Shown piece by piece: positions 6,745 to 15,619 of a DNA stretch of 64,000 bases. The notes under the pieces were generated by a model. It saw only the letters and a list, made by a program, of their open reading frames with translations. It had not been told where the DNA came from and did no database searches. How positions within the stretch are numbered: position 1 is the stretch's first letter; each line of letters begins with the position of its first letter. Location of the stretch: positions 1-64,000 of the forward strand of contig NZ_BJXV01000012.1 of assembly GCF_007991175.1 (NCBI RefSeq), given 5' to 3'. The position numbers were made by a program, and so were the translations under genes. The DNA comes from Halovibrio variabilis. GTDB lineage: Bacteria; Pseudomonadota; Gammaproteobacteria; Pseudomonadales; Halomonadaceae.

Positions 6745-8232
6745 CTAGTGATTCTTCTCCAGCGCCAAATGATTGTCTATTTCCTTTATCTTGTCTTCCG
6801 TATGGTGATTGACGTAGAGCACCGTGGTTTCTTTCCCTGCACAGATTTTCTCGATAAGCGCTAGCACCAGTTGCCGGTTCATGTCGTCCAGGCCGAGGCA
6901 GGGCTCATCCAGGATCAACAGCGGCGGGTGTTTCACCATGGCACGGGCGATAAGCAGCAGACGCTGGTCGCCGTAGGAGAGTTTGTTGAAGGGCTGATCG
7001 GCGCGCTCTTGCATGCCCAGTAGTTCGAGCCACTGATCTGCTATCTTTTTCTGTTGATCGGTGGATTTGGTGTACACGCCGATGCTGTCGTGGAAGCCTG
7101 AAATAATCACATTCTTGCAGCTGGTGCTGACGCGATACTCCCACTGCAGGGCGGTGGATACATAGCCGATGAACTGCTTGATCTGCCAGATGCTTTCGCC
7201 GTTACCGCGCTGGAAGCCAAACACAAAAATATCGTTGGTGTAGCACTGGGGATGATCCCCCGTGATCAGGGATAAGACGCAGGTTTTACCGCTACCGTTG
7301 GGGCCGCTTAGTTGCCAGTGCTGGCCATGCTCTATCGTCCAATCGAGCTTATCGACAATCACGGTATCACCGTATTGGATAGTCGCTTGCGTTAGTTTTA
7401 CTAACGGCTGGCTGGGGTCGAGGGCGGGTAATTTAGCGGCTGGGTCGGCCTCGGGCAGGCTTAGGTCGGTGGTTTTCAAATGCAGTAATTGGTAAAGCTC
7501 ATTGAAGGCGGCTTCGTCCTCACGGTCTACGGTGAACGCTAATCGCCCACTATCTCCCCGCTTCTTATCCCCTCTGTTTTTCTCCAAGCGCTCTTTATTC
7601 AGATAGGCAATATGCGTGATGAAGTCCGGCATTTCATCAAAGCGGTTCAGCACCATCACCATAGGAACGGTGTCGGTAATGGAAGCGAGATGGGCTTGCA
7701 GCATGGCGAGGGTGTCGACATCCAAACCATCAAACGGCTCGTCTAAAATCAGCAAGTCCGGCTTGCTAGCCAGCGCGCGAATCAGCATGACCTTGCGGGT
7801 TTCGCCGGTGGAGAGTTTACGAAAGGCGCGGTCGAGTAGTGTCGTCAGCCCGAACTTTTCGACCAGCTCGCTTGCGAGCTCTGGGTCTTGGCACTGCTCG
7901 AAAATCATTTCACTAACGGGGGTGCCGAGTGAAATGACATCCATGATATCGGCATCGTCTTTTTTCAGCTCTTTGGCGATGAGTTCGGCTTGCGCTTCGA
8001 AAGAGACCAACCCAACGTTTTGGGGAAGCCCTTGAACACTGCCCGCTTCAATGTTGCCAACACCGGCAAGCGCCGCCGCCAGGGCCGATTTGCCTGAGCC
8101 ATTGGTGCCAGTGATGACCCAATGCTGGTGGGGCTCGATGGTCCAATCAATCTCGCTTAGGGTGAAGCGATCATCAAAACTGATCGTCGCTTTGTTTAGC
8201 TGAATACTTTCAAAGCGGCTGGAAGGCTCCAT
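6745..8232 (-). CDS. modF: ModF-type ATPase with two ABC domains
   Basis: About 495 residues, two tandem ABC nucleotide-binding domains and no membrane segment. Domain 1 has Walker A GTNGSGKS (~43-50), signature LSTGETRK and Walker B LLILDEPFDGLD. Domain 2 has Walker A GPNGSGKT, signature LSYGDQR and Walker B LLILDEPCLGLDD. Length, layout and the LSTGETR signature match E. coli ModF, historically linked to molybdate and to nucleotide-excision-like ATPases; its precise role is unsettled. Start ATG 8232 has AAGGA upstream; TTG 8235 is an alternative. No modABC neighbours are seen. A diverged copy of its second half lies at 960-1841. Confidence 0.8.
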   Translation of the reverse strand: MEPSSRFESIQLNKATISFDDRFTLSEIDWTIEPHQHWVITGTNGSGKSALAAALAGVGNIEAGSVQGLPQNVGLVSFEAQAELIAKELKKDDADIMDVISLGTPVSEMIFEQCQDPELASELVEKFGLTTLLDRAFRKLSTGETRKVMLIRALASKPDLLILDEPFDGLDVDTLAMLQAHLASITDTVPMVMVLNRFDEMPDFITHIAYLNKERLEKNRGDKKRGDSGRLAFTVDREDEAAFNELYQLLHLKTTDLSLPEADPAAKLPALDPSQPLVKLTQATIQYGDTVIVDKLDWTIEHGQHWQLSGPNGSGKTCVLSLITGDHPQCYTNDIFVFGFQRGNGESIWQIKQFIGYVSTALQWEYRVSTSCKNVIISGFHDSIGVYTKSTDQQKKIADQWLELLGMQERADQPFNKLSYGDQRLLLIARAMVKHPPLLILDEPCLGLDDMNRQLVLALIEKICAGKETTVLYVNHHTEDKIKEIDNHLALEKNH

Positions 8233-8283
8233 CAATGTGTTCCTTATTGTTTGGAAAAAATCAGTGTTCGAATTAAATGAGAC

Positions 8284-8322
8284 AAAAAAGCCGAGAATAT
8301 CGTGACGATATCTCGGCTTTTT
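8284..8322. terminator. terminator after ilvC
   Basis: AAAAAGCCGAGA...TCTCGGCTTTTT forms a long hairpin with one bulge, flanked by A and T runs so it can work on both strands. It lies just downstream of the ilvC stop and upstream of modF, and separates the two minus-strand genes. Confidence 0.85.
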
Positions 8323-8356
8323 AGATGACTTAGTGGTCTATCATTTAATCAGCCGA

Positions 8357-9829
8357 TTAAAGGATCCTTTTCATGTCAGCCATGTGGCCACGAAGTACTG
8401 AGCCAACGGCTTCAACAGGGTGAGCACGCAGGGCATCGTTGACTTCGATCAAACGCGCGTTATCAACGCCGTTGTCGTCTAGATCCAGGCCTTTACCGAT
8501 GACATCGGATTTGATGCCCTTCATGAAGTCAGCCAACAGCGGCACACAGGCGTGGTTGTAGAGGTAGCAACCGTATTCTGCTGTATCAGAAATGGTCGCG
8601 TTCATTTCGTACAGTTTCTTACGCGCGATGGTGTTGGCGATAAGCGGCGTTTCGTGGAGCGACTCGTAGTAAGCCGACTCGGCGATAATGCCCGCCGCGG
8701 TCATGGTTTCGAAAGCCAGCTCAACGCCTGCCTTAACCATCGCCACCATCAAGATGCCGTTGTCGAAGTATTCCTGTTCAGTAATTTCTACGTCAGCAGC
8801 AGGGGTTTTCTCGAAGTTGGTTTCAGCGGTTTCGGCACGCCATTTGTGCAGGTTCGCGTCATCGTTCGCCCAGTCTTCCATCATCGTGTGAGAGAAGTGA
8901 CCGCTCATGATGTCGTCCTGGTGCTTGTTGTAAAGCGGACGCATGATGTCTTTCATCTCTTCAGCAAGATCAAAGGCTTTGATCTTCGCTGGGTTAGAAA
9001 GACGATCCAGCATGTTGGTCACGCCGCCGTATTTCAATGCTTCCGTGATGTTTTCCCAGCCGTACTGAATCAGCTTAGCGGCGTAGCCAGGCTCGATGCC
9101 TTCTTCGATCATCTTGTCGAAGCAGAGGAGAGAACCGGTTTGCAACATGCCGCAAAGGATCGTCTGCTCACCCATCAGGTCGGATTTAACTTCCGCGATG
9201 AAAGAGGACATCAGTACGCCGGCCTTGTGACCGCCAGTGCCTACTGCGTAGGCTTTTGCCAGGGCAAGTCCTTCGCCTTTAGGATCGTTGGCTTCGTGAA
9301 CAGCGATCAGTGTGGGAACGCCGAAACCACGCACGTATTCAGCGCGCACTTCAGAACCTGGGCACTTGGGCGCCACCATGATGACGGTCAAGTCTTCGCG
9401 GACTTTCATGCCTTCTTCCACGATGTTGAAACCGTGCGAGTAAGATAGGCAAGCGCCTTCTTTCATCAGCGGCATGACAGTCGTCACAACAGAGGTGTGC
9501 TGCTTATCCGGCGTCAGGTTCAACACGACGTCTGCCGTGGGGATCAACTCTTCGTAGGTACCTACCACGAAGCCGTTCTCAGAGGCGTTTTTCCAAGACT
9601 GACGCTTTTGTTCAATGGCTTCAGGGCGCAGTGCGTAAGAGACGTCTAAGCCGCTGTCGCGTAGGTTCAAGCCTTGGTTAAGGCCTTGCGCGCCACAGCC
9701 AATCACTACCATTTTTTTGCCTTTTAGCGCTTCTACGCCATCAGCAAACTCAGAGCTGTACATGAAACGACATTTGGCGAGTTGCGCCAGTTGCTCGCGT
9801 AGTGGCAGCGTATTGAAGTAGTTAGCCAT
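8357..9829 (-). CDS. ilvC: ketol-acid reductoisomerase, class II
   Basis: 490 residues, the long (class II, E. coli-like) form. It converts 2-acetolactate or 2-aceto-2-hydroxybutyrate to the dihydroxy acids in valine, isoleucine and leucine synthesis, using NADPH and Mg2+. The Rossmann motif [20 protein letters not shown] is at ~41-60, with R/K residues after it suited to NADPH. Two C-terminal knotted domains follow (acidic ligand region in [20 protein letters not shown]). The start [14 protein letters not shown] is the usual one. ilvY is divergent, as in enteric bacteria, and a strong terminator follows, so ilvC is monocistronic. Expected control is activation by IlvY in response to substrate. 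Confidence 0.97.
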   Translation of the reverse strand: MANYFNTLPLREQLAQLAKCRFMYSSEFADGVEALKGKKMVVIGCGAQGLNQGLNLRDSGLDVSYALRPEAIEQKRQSWKNASENGFVVGTYEELIPTADVVLNLTPDKQHTSVVTTVMPLMKEGACLSYSHGFNIVEEGMKVREDLTVIMVAPKCPGSEVRAEYVRGFGVPTLIAVHEANDPKGEGLALAKAYAVGTGGHKAGVLMSSFIAEVKSDLMGEQTILCGMLQTGSLLCFDKMIEEGIEPGYAAKLIQYGWENITEALKYGGVTNMLDRLSNPAKIKAFDLAEEMKDIMRPLYNKHQDDIMSGHFSHTMMEDWANDDANLHKWRAETAETNFEKTPAADVEITEQEYFDNGILMVAMVKAGVELAFETMTAAGIIAESAYYESLHETPLIANTIARKKLYEMNATISDTAEYGCYLYNHACVPLLADFMKGIKSDVIGKGLDLDDNGVDNARLIEVNDALRAHPVEAVGSVLRGHMADMKRIL

Positions 9830-9988
9830 CGTTAGGATCCTAATATTTTATGATTACGACATCGATGTAAGGCACACCGATGCTAAAACCGGTACTTAAA
9901 AGAGTGACACAGCCGCTAGATGCGTGATCCAGCGTTATGTGAGTAGGACCAATCTAACCAAAAATAACCATTTCTTAAATTGATATAT

Positions 9989-10016
9989 TTGCAACAGCAT
10001 GTCCCTTTTTTTGCAA
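9989..10016. promoter_or_regulatory. paired TTGCAA hexamers in the ilvY-ilvC intergenic region
   Basis: TTGCAA occurs at 9989-9994 and again at 10011-10016, 22 bp apart (two helical turns), in the 200-bp region between the divergent ilvC and ilvY. LysR-type regulators commonly bind such spaced half-sites. Assignment to IlvY is by position. Confidence 0.35.
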
Positions 10017-10037
10017 AACCTGATTATCATGGCGTTT

Positions 10038-10916
10038 ATGAATTTTAAAATTTTAAAACAGTTCCTCGCCCTGGCAGAAACCCTGCATTTCGGGCGCGCC
10101 AGCGATGAGTGCTATGTCAGCATTTCTGCCTTGTCGCGCAACATCCGTCATTTAGAAGACGAGCTGGGCGTATCGCTGTTTAATCGCGACAACCGTACCG
10201 TGGTGTTGACCCAGGAAGGGCAAAAATTTCTCAAGTATGCCCGCGATGCCAGCAGCCAATGGAATTTGATTCGTCATGAATTAACCGACAATCCTGATCA
10301 ATTAAGCGGTGAAATCAGCCTGTATGGCTCCGTCACTGCCAGCTACAGCTTTTTGCACGAACTCCTGCGCCGCTTTCGTATTGCCTACCCGGTGATTGAA
10401 ATCAAGCTGCGCACGGGTGACCCAGAACACGCTATTGCGCATGTTCTGGATGGTAAAGAAGAGCTTAGCATCGCGGCCCAGCCTGCCAATTTGCCGCGTG
10501 GCCTGGCATTTAAATCCATCGCCACGTCGCCTTTGCTGTTCATTGCACCGCTTGAGCAGCAAGTGCCGAATGTGCCAACGAGCACGCCAACCACACCGCA
10601 AGAGTGGGCGAGCATCCCGATGATTTTATCGGAGAGTGGTGTCTCGAGAGCCCGTGTGGATGAGTGGTTTCGCCAGCTGGATGTCTCCCCGCGCATTTAT
10701 GCACAGGTCACCGGCAACGAAGCCATTGTGAGTATGGTGAGCTTGGGCTTCGGCATTGGCGTGGTGCCAAAAATCGTCCTCGACAACAGCCCCTTGGTGG
10801 ATCGCATCCGCGTGCTCGACGTGGCGCCGGAACTGGAGCCCTACGATATTGGTTTGTTTACCTTAAAGAAAAACCTAAAAAATCCCTTAGTCGACGCGTT
10901 TTGGCGCTTGATGTAA
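10038..10916 (+). CDS. ilvY: LysR-family activator IlvY
   Basis: About 292 residues from ATG 10038. The N-terminal winged helix-turn-helix (KILKQFLALAETLHFGRAS, ALSRNIRHLEDELGV, LFNRDNRTVVLT) is followed by a LysR substrate-binding domain. The DNRTV sequence and overall layout match IlvY. It activates ilvC when acetolactate or acetohydroxybutyrate accumulates. ATG 9999 and ATG 10029 are also in frame; I chose 10038 because IlvY proteins begin a few residues before the FLALAE helix and because 9999 would place the possible operator inside the gene. It ends 13 bp from the convergent GntR gene. Confidence 0.9.
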   Translation: MNFKILKQFLALAETLHFGRASDECYVSISALSRNIRHLEDELGVSLFNRDNRTVVLTQEGQKFLKYARDASSQWNLIRHELTDNPDQLSGEISLYGSVTASYSFLHELLRRFRIAYPVIEIKLRTGDPEHAIAHVLDGKEELSIAAQPANLPRGLAFKSIATSPLLFIAPLEQQVPNVPTSTPTTPQEWASIPMILSESGVSRARVDEWFRQLDVSPRIYAQVTGNEAIVSMVSLGFGIGVVPKIVLDNSPLVDRIRVLDVAPELEPYDIGLFTLKKNLKNPLVDAFWRLM

Positions 10917-10929
10917 GCGACAACCGCGC

Positions 10930-11664
10930 TTAACCCCCAAATATCTGCTGCAAATCGGGAGCGCTTTCTGCTTCTTCAACCATGGAGAGCGAGGCTTCGA
11001 TGGCTTTTAGGTGGCGGCTCATAAAGGCTTTGGCGCGCTCGCCGTTGCCGGCTTCCAGGTAGCCGATCAGGTCATCGTGGTCGTGGGATTCGCAGCCCAA
11101 ATGGCCAGGGTGGCCGTAGACGGCCAGGATCAGCGATGAGCGCGAACAGAGCCGCTCGACAAATTCTGCCAGGGTAGCATTGCCTGAAAGCTGCGCTAAG
11201 CGCACATGGAAGTCCGCCGATAGCCGAATGGCGACGCTTTGTTGGCCGCTGCGTAGCGCTTGGCGCTCCTCGCGGGCCATGTCGCGCAGTTCCGCCGCTT
11301 CTTTTTCGCCCATGCGCCGTGCTACATCCGGCATTAATCCGCATTCGATTAACTGGCGGGCATCGAAAACGTCTTTGGCTTCATCGGCGGTGGGCCGAGT
11401 GACGCTGGCGCCACGGCGTGGCGTCAAAGTAACTAGCTGCTCCAGCGCCAGACGCTGCAGAATTTTACGAATACCGGTACGGCTAATGCCAAAGACGTCC
11501 GCCAGCGCATCTTCGCGCAGCCGCGCACCGGGCTTCAAGCGCTGCTCGACTATTGCATCGCTCACGGCGCGATAGATCGCCTCGTGGCGCTCTTCACCTT
11601 CTTTACTGCCTTTGCCTTCTTTAACAGGAGCGCGCCGCTTTTCCGGCGCCTGCGCATCACTCAT
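10930..11664 (-). CDS. GntR-family (FCD subfamily) regulator of the urate genes
   Basis: About 244 residues. The N-terminal GntR winged helix (IYRAVSDAIVEQRLKPGARL, FGISRTGIRKILQRL) and a C-terminal all-helical FCD domain with candidate metal ligands (D/H residues around SADFHVRLAQLSGN and GHPGHLGCESHDHDD, then SRHLKAIE) are visible. Start ATG 11664 has AGAGG six bases upstream. It is the third gene of the uraH-puuD-gntR operon, 13 bp after puuD, so a role in controlling purine/urate breakdown, perhaps by sensing an intermediate, is likely. The TTGTATACA palindrome between uraH and uraD is a plausible target. A 30-residue charged linker precedes the DNA-binding domain. Confidence 0.85.
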   Translation of the reverse strand: MSDAQAPEKRRAPVKEGKGSKEGEERHEAIYRAVSDAIVEQRLKPGARLREDALADVFGISRTGIRKILQRLALEQLVTLTPRRGASVTRPTADEAKDVFDARQLIECGLMPDVARRMGEKEAAELRDMAREERQALRSGQQSVAIRLSADFHVRLAQLSGNATLAEFVERLCSRSSLILAVYGHPGHLGCESHDHDDLIGYLEAGNGERAKAFMSRHLKAIEASLSMVEEAESAPDLQQIFGG

Positions 11665-11677
11665 AGCTAGCCTCTGG

Positions 11678-12883
11678 TTATTCCTCCCAAGCGGCAATGA
11701 TATCGCGCTCTTCATCGCTCATGTTGGTCATATTGCCTAACGGCATGTAGCGGCTGGCGACAACCTGTTGAATCTGGGCCTTTTGGCCAAGAATTTCATC
11801 CCAGCTGTCAAAGGCAACCCCCGCAGGCGGCGCTGAAAAACCGGCATGTTCGGGGTTACGCGCATGGCATTGAACACAGTGCTGCTCAATCAAGCCGGTA
11901 ATTTGTGCCTGGTCTGGTGGCCCTTGTGCGCCTGCTTCGCCACTGGTTGACGAAGCACTGGGTGCGGCCACCCAAAACGCTAACAGAATGAGCCCCACGC
12001 CAATGGCAGGATAGGCGGGCTGGGTTTTGCCTGCATGCATCAAGACAAAGAACTGGCGAATCAAAGCACCGGCAAAGATAAACAGCACCATGACGACCCA
12101 GGCGAGCTCGTGGGAGTAGATAAAGGAGTAGTGATTACTCACCATCAGCAACACGACCGGCAGCGTGAAGTAGGTGTTGTGCACCGAGCGCTGTTTGCCG
12201 CGCTTGCCATCCAGCGGGTTGGGCGCATCGCCTGCTTTCATGGCTTTTACCATGCGGCGCTGGCCGGGAATAATCCAGAAGAAGACGTTAGCCGACATCG
12301 CCGTTGCCATCACCGCCCCGGTGAGCAGAAAGGCGGCGCGGCCGGTAAACATCTGCGTGCTTAGGTAGGCCACCACGACCATCATCACGGCAACCGCGAC
12401 GCTGAGCAGGCCGTCGCGATCCATATTGGGGCTAATGCGCTTACACAGCGCGTTATAAACCAACCAGCCGCCCAGCAAAAAGGCCAGCGCCAGCACGTTA
12501 GCCTGCCAACCGGTGAGATTAGCGGCCCACTGCCAGTCACTGTTGGTGTTTACCAGATAGAAGCCTGGATTGACCATGTAGAGAATAACAAACAGCGCAA
12601 AGCCGGAAAGCCAAGTGGTGTAGGCCTTCCAGAATGACCAGTGCAACTCATTGGGTAACTTGGCGGGTGCCGTGGCGTACTTTTGATTGTGGTAAAAACC
12701 ACCGCCATGCACCGACCACATTTCGCCAAACACGCCCTTCTCGCGGTCTTCCTCCGCCTTCGGTGTGCGCAGGCTATTGTCCAGCATCACGAAATAGATC
12801 GACTCGCCTATCCAGGCGATGGCGGCAATCACGTGCAGCCAGCGCAGCAGTAAGTTCACAAAATCAATTACATAAGCTTGCAT
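11678..12883 (-). CDS. puuD: membrane urate oxidase with C-terminal cytochrome c domain
   Basis: 401 residues. The N-terminal ~300 residues form multiple membrane helices with the PuuD signature (LLLRWLHVIAAIAWIGESIY; MWSVHGGGFYHNQK). The C-terminal ~70 residues are a class I cytochrome c domain with CVQCH (C336, C339, H340) and a distal methionine in SRYMPLGNMTNMS. PuuD oxidises urate to 5-hydroxyisourate in the membrane and passes electrons to cytochromes, so it does not produce hydrogen peroxide like soluble uricase. It is 11 bp after uraH, which removes its product, and 13 bp before the GntR gene. Length and motifs look complete. Confidence 0.93.
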   Translation of the reverse strand: MQAYVIDFVNLLLRWLHVIAAIAWIGESIYFVMLDNSLRTPKAEEDREKGVFGEMWSVHGGGFYHNQKYATAPAKLPNELHWSFWKAYTTWLSGFALFVILYMVNPGFYLVNTNSDWQWAANLTGWQANVLALAFLLGGWLVYNALCKRISPNMDRDGLLSVAVAVMMVVVAYLSTQMFTGRAAFLLTGAVMATAMSANVFFWIIPGQRRMVKAMKAGDAPNPLDGKRGKQRSVHNTYFTLPVVLLMVSNHYSFIYSHELAWVVMVLFIFAGALIRQFFVLMHAGKTQPAYPAIGVGLILLAFWVAAPSASSTSGEAGAQGPPDQAQITGLIEQHCVQCHARNPEHAGFSAPPAGVAFDSWDEILGQKAQIQQVVASRYMPLGNMTNMSDEERDIIAAWEE

Positions 12884-12894
12884 GCCGCACCCTC

Positions 12895-13248
12895 TTAACT
12901 ACCGCGATAGGTTGAATAGCCATAGGGCGAAAGCAAAAGTGGGACATGATAGTGCTGGCTGGCATCCGCAACGCCAAAGCGCAGCGGGATAACGTCTAAA
13001 AAGCGCGGTTCATTAGCGTCAACGCCTTGGGCACGCAGGTAGTCGCCGGCGTGAAACACCAGTTCATACTCGCCTTGGGTAAACGCGTCATCGTCTAAAA
13101 TGGGCGCATCGCAGCGGCCATCGCTGTTGGTGGTCACTGTGATTAGATGCTGGCGTTCGCTGCCTGAAAGGCGAAACACCTCAATAGTAATGCCATGACC
13201 GGGCTGACCTTTGGCGGTATCCAATACGTGGGTGGTTAAGCGTCCCAT
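12895..13248 (-). CDS. uraH: 5-hydroxyisourate hydrolase (transthyretin-like)
   Basis: 117 residues. It begins MGRLTTHVLDTAKGQPG and ends with YRGS, the family's C-terminal signature. Active-site residues H7 (LTTHVLD), an R in the middle block (GRCDAPIL) and the HYHVPLLLSPYGYSTY stretch are present. It hydrolyses 5-hydroxyisourate, the PuuD product, to OHCU in the cytoplasm. It is the first gene of the uraH-puuD-gntR operon and diverges from uraD, which takes the next step. Confidence 0.95.
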   Translation of the reverse strand: MGRLTTHVLDTAKGQPGHGITIEVFRLSGSERQHLITVTTNSDGRCDAPILDDDAFTQGEYELVFHAGDYLRAQGVDANEPRFLDVIPLRFGVADASQHYHVPLLLSPYGYSTYRGS

Positions 13249-13316
13249 GGCCGTTCCTTATTGGTTATTGATAACGTTGCTGACCTATCGGTCAAAGAGT
13301 ACCGTTACGGCTATTT

Positions 13317-13327
13317 ATTGTATACAG
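13317..13327. promoter_or_regulatory. candidate GntR (FCD) operator between uraH and uraD
   Basis: ATTGTATACAG contains TTGTATACA, the short palindrome type bound by many FCD-subfamily GntR regulators. It lies in the 113-bp region between the divergent uraH and uraD, next to a locus that encodes such a regulator. Confidence 0.4.
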
Positions 13328-13361
13328 TCATTGTCTCTTTGCCCGCTCTGGAGCGTTTATC

Positions 13362-13907
13362 GTGCCCACACCTGAAAACACCGTGCTATCGCCCGCACCC
13401 AGTCAATGCAGCCTTGAAATGCTGGCTCTTCATTATGGCGATGTGTACGAGCACTCACCCTGGGTGGCCGAAGCCGCTTGGCGACACGGCCTGACTGAAG
13501 CCCATGATACGCCCGATGCACTGGCCGAGTTGATGGGGCTTATGCTGCAGCAGGCGAGCAGCGAACAGCAAATTAAGGCGATTCAAGCTCACCCCGATCT
13601 TGCAGGCAAAGCCGCGATGGCCGGTGAGCTAACGCAAGATTCAACCAGTGAGCAGGCAGGCGCCGGGCTCGACCAGTGCAGCCCCGAGGAGTTTGCGCGC
13701 TTTGAGACACTTAACGCGGTGTACAAGGAGAAATTTGGCTTTCCGTTTGTTATTGCCGTGAAAGGGCTGGATCGGCATGCCATATTGGCCGCCTTTGAGG
13801 AACGCCTCAATAATGACAAGCCAACCGAACGGCAAACGGCCATTGAACAAATTATCCGCATTGCCCGTTTTCGATTAAGGGATCGCGCTACTAGCCCCGC
13901 GTTTTAG
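13362..13907 (+). CDS. uraD: OHCU decarboxylase
   Basis: 181 residues from GTG 13362, with GGAG nine bases upstream. It decarboxylates 2-oxo-4-hydroxy-4-carboxy-5-ureidoimidazoline to S-allantoin, the last step of urate breakdown. Family landmarks are the catalytic His in AHPDLAGK (H77), the SEQAGAGLDQCS loop and YKEKFGFPFVIAVKG. The first ~15 residues are a poorly conserved extension. It is divergent from uraH-puuD-gntR and presumably co-regulated through the palindrome between them. No allantoinase or xanthine dehydrogenase gene is in the window. Confidence 0.93.
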   Translation: MPTPENTVLSPAPSQCSLEMLALHYGDVYEHSPWVAEAAWRHGLTEAHDTPDALAELMGLMLQQASSEQQIKAIQAHPDLAGKAAMAGELTQDSTSEQAGAGLDQCSPEEFARFETLNAVYKEKFGFPFVIAVKGLDRHAILAAFEERLNNDKPTERQTAIEQIIRIARFRLRDRATSPAF

Positions 13908-13956
13908 GCTTTTCGTCGTTCAGTATGGAGTTAACTCTGCCAGCATGAGAATAGCT

Positions 13957-14077
13957 CCCGTGGGAGGGAGCTTCAGCTCGCGAATGTTTGGGCTATTAGC
14001 ATGATGAAACCAAGGGGGTGCCTGCGGCGCCCTTCGCCGAAGTGTCGGACCACGCTGAAGCGGCCTCCCACAACAGG
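13957..14077. repeat. REP-like inverted pair (BIME-type)
   Basis: GTGGGAGGGAGCTTCAGCTC (13960-13979) and, inverted, GCTGAAGCGGCCTCCCACAA (14054-14073) are related palindromic units facing each other across ~75 bp. They resemble the REP sequences scattered between genes in Pseudomonas and relatives. They fill the gap between uraD and the phasin gene. Copies elsewhere in the genome cannot be checked here. Confidence 0.6.
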
Positions 14078-14218
14078 TAGCTGGCTTAGTGGTTGCGATC
14101 TGAATCGCGAGATACAAAATAGCCAGCCAATTTTAAATCTATATTAGATGACGAATAGCCGCTTTTTAAAACCTGTTTTTTGATGTTAGCGTACGTTTCA
14201 CATACGTACTTTGCATAC

Positions 14219-14252
14219 GAAAACGCCGCACCCTGAAGGGCGCGGCGTTTAT
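14219..14252. terminator. terminator downstream of the phasin gene
   Basis: AAACGCCGCACCCT-GAAG-GGCGCGGCGTTT (14221-14250) is a strong GC hairpin flanked by A and T runs. It lies 30 bp past the phasin stop on the minus strand. Confidence 0.8.
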
Positions 14253-14279
14253 CGTTTATAAACAGTGTTACTGGTTCAA

Positions 14280-14636
14280 TTACTGCTTGGCAGTCTCTAC
14301 CGCTTTCTTGGTGGTTTCTTCTGCCTGCTTCTGGCTATCTTCAGCAAAACTTTTACTGATGGACGTCACTTTTTCAGTGTCGCCCTTCATGCGCTCCATA
14401 AAGTCATTGGCGGCTTTTTGCTGGCTTTCCATGGCCTTCTTGAAGCTGTCCGTGTCTTTAACATCAAGCCAAGTGCGGGCTTGGGAGATTGCCATGTCTG
14501 AGTAGGCACGGGCAGCGTCCATCTGGGCGCTCACCAGCTTGTCGTAGTAATCAAGCGCGGTTAGCGTGTAGGAACGCATCGGCGAAACAAAAACGGACTC
14601 AATCTGCTGCGTGGTCTTCTCAGTTGTCTTGTTCAT
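14280..14636 (-). CDS. phasin-family protein
   Basis: About 118 residues, mostly amphipathic helix, without membrane segments. The core SVFVSPMRSYTLTALDYYDK and the A/K/E-rich C-terminus (SFAEDSQKQAEETTKKAVE) fit small phasins, which coat polyhydroxyalkanoate granules in the cytoplasm. Three ATG codons lie in a row. GGAGGT sits directly before the first (14642) and six bases before the third (14636), so the third is the likely start. Single gene with its own terminator. PHA synthesis genes are not nearby. Confidence 0.85.
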   Translation of the reverse strand: MNKTTEKTTQQIESVFVSPMRSYTLTALDYYDKLVSAQMDAARAYSDMAISQARTWLDVKDTDSFKKAMESQQKAANDFMERMKGDTEKVTSISKSFAEDSQKQAEETTKKAVETAKQ

Positions 14637-14813
14637 CATCATACCTCCAAGAGTGAGCTAGCACTTCAACACGCCCTTATCAGGCGGTTATTAGCCGGGC
14701 TTTTGCCCTCTGCTGTTATTAAAGCTAGCAGTGCTTTTTGTGCAGTGCAACATGATTTTCGTCATGCCGCGCTTACCCACTTGAAAAGTCTCAGAATATT
14801 TTAACGAAGGCAG

Positions 14814-15506
14814 CTATGAGTGGTTGCCGAACAGATGTTTACGTGCCTGCTCGTCCATTTCCACCCCTCCTTGTGGGTTGACATCTTCGACAAGCGCGTA
14901 GGCCCTGCGCACCGCTGGGCGGGCTTTGATCATGTCAAACCAGCGTTCTAGATCAGGAAACTCTTCTAGAGTTTGACGCTGTTTTTCCCAAGGCACAATC
15001 CAAGGGTAGATCGCCATATCGGCAATCGAGTAATCGTCACCACCCACATAGGTGTGATGCGCCAGGCGCTGGTCTAACACGCTATACAGCCTGTGGGTTT
15101 CGCCCACATAGCGCTCAATGGCGTACTCCATCTTTTGCGGTGCATAGTGGCAAAAGTGGTGATTCTGGCCTGCCATCGGGCCTAACCCACCCATTTGCCA
15201 ATGCAGCCACTGCAATACGATGTAGCGTTCGCGACCCGCCGAGGGTAAGAAAAGACCACTTTTATCGGCAAGGTATTCCAAGATCGCACCGGATTCAAAC
15301 AGCGATAGCGACTGGCCGCCATCGCCTGGGGAGTGGTCGACAATCGCGGGAATACGATTATTGGGGGCAATGGTGAGAAACTCAGGGTCAAACTGCTCAC
15401 CTCGGCCAATGTTAATCGGCTTCACTCGATACGCGAGCTTGGCCTCTTCGAGCATGATGGAGATTTTGTGGCCATTCGGGGTTGTCCAGTAATACAGGTC
15501 AATCAT
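14814..15506 (-). CDS. glutathione S-transferase, YfcG/YghU-like
   Basis: About 230 residues. The N-terminal thioredoxin-like domain begins MIDLYYWTTPNGHKISIMLEEA, with the T-x-N-G pattern used for glutathione binding in nu-class GSTs (YfcG), and continues through NNRIPAIVDH and LFESGAILEYLADK. The all-helical C-terminal domain includes YVGGDDYSIADMAIYPWI. YfcG-type enzymes reduce disulfides with glutathione. The start at 15506 has AAGGAG six to seven bases upstream, better spaced than ATG 15512. It precedes no obvious operon partner; a second, distantly related GST lies 114 bp upstream on the same strand. Confidence 0.88.
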   Translation of the reverse strand: MIDLYYWTTPNGHKISIMLEEAKLAYRVKPINIGRGEQFDPEFLTIAPNNRIPAIVDHSPGDGGQSLSLFESGAILEYLADKSGLFLPSAGRERYIVLQWLHWQMGGLGPMAGQNHHFCHYAPQKMEYAIERYVGETHRLYSVLDQRLAHHTYVGGDDYSIADMAIYPWIVPWEKQRQTLEEFPDLERWFDMIKARPAVRRAYALVEDVNPQGGVEMDEQARKHLFGNHS

Positions 15507-15619
15507 TGCCATCTCCTTTATGTAAACGTCGAGCGACCCGCTTACGAGCCTATCAACGCTTGCAATGCATCGGGCGGCACCTGAACGCCGCCGCTGTTAG
15601 CTATGTCGCGCAGTGGGCG

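Noticed and set aside
8552..9448. Long open frame antisense to ilvC (298 codons)
   Set aside because: It is a by-product of codon bias in the clear ilvC gene; no family resemblance and no ribosome site.
10930..11664. GntR protein as regulator of the glycolate operon
   Set aside because: It is embedded in the urate operon and its likely box (TTGTATACA) differs from the ATTGGT-type box before the glycolate permease.
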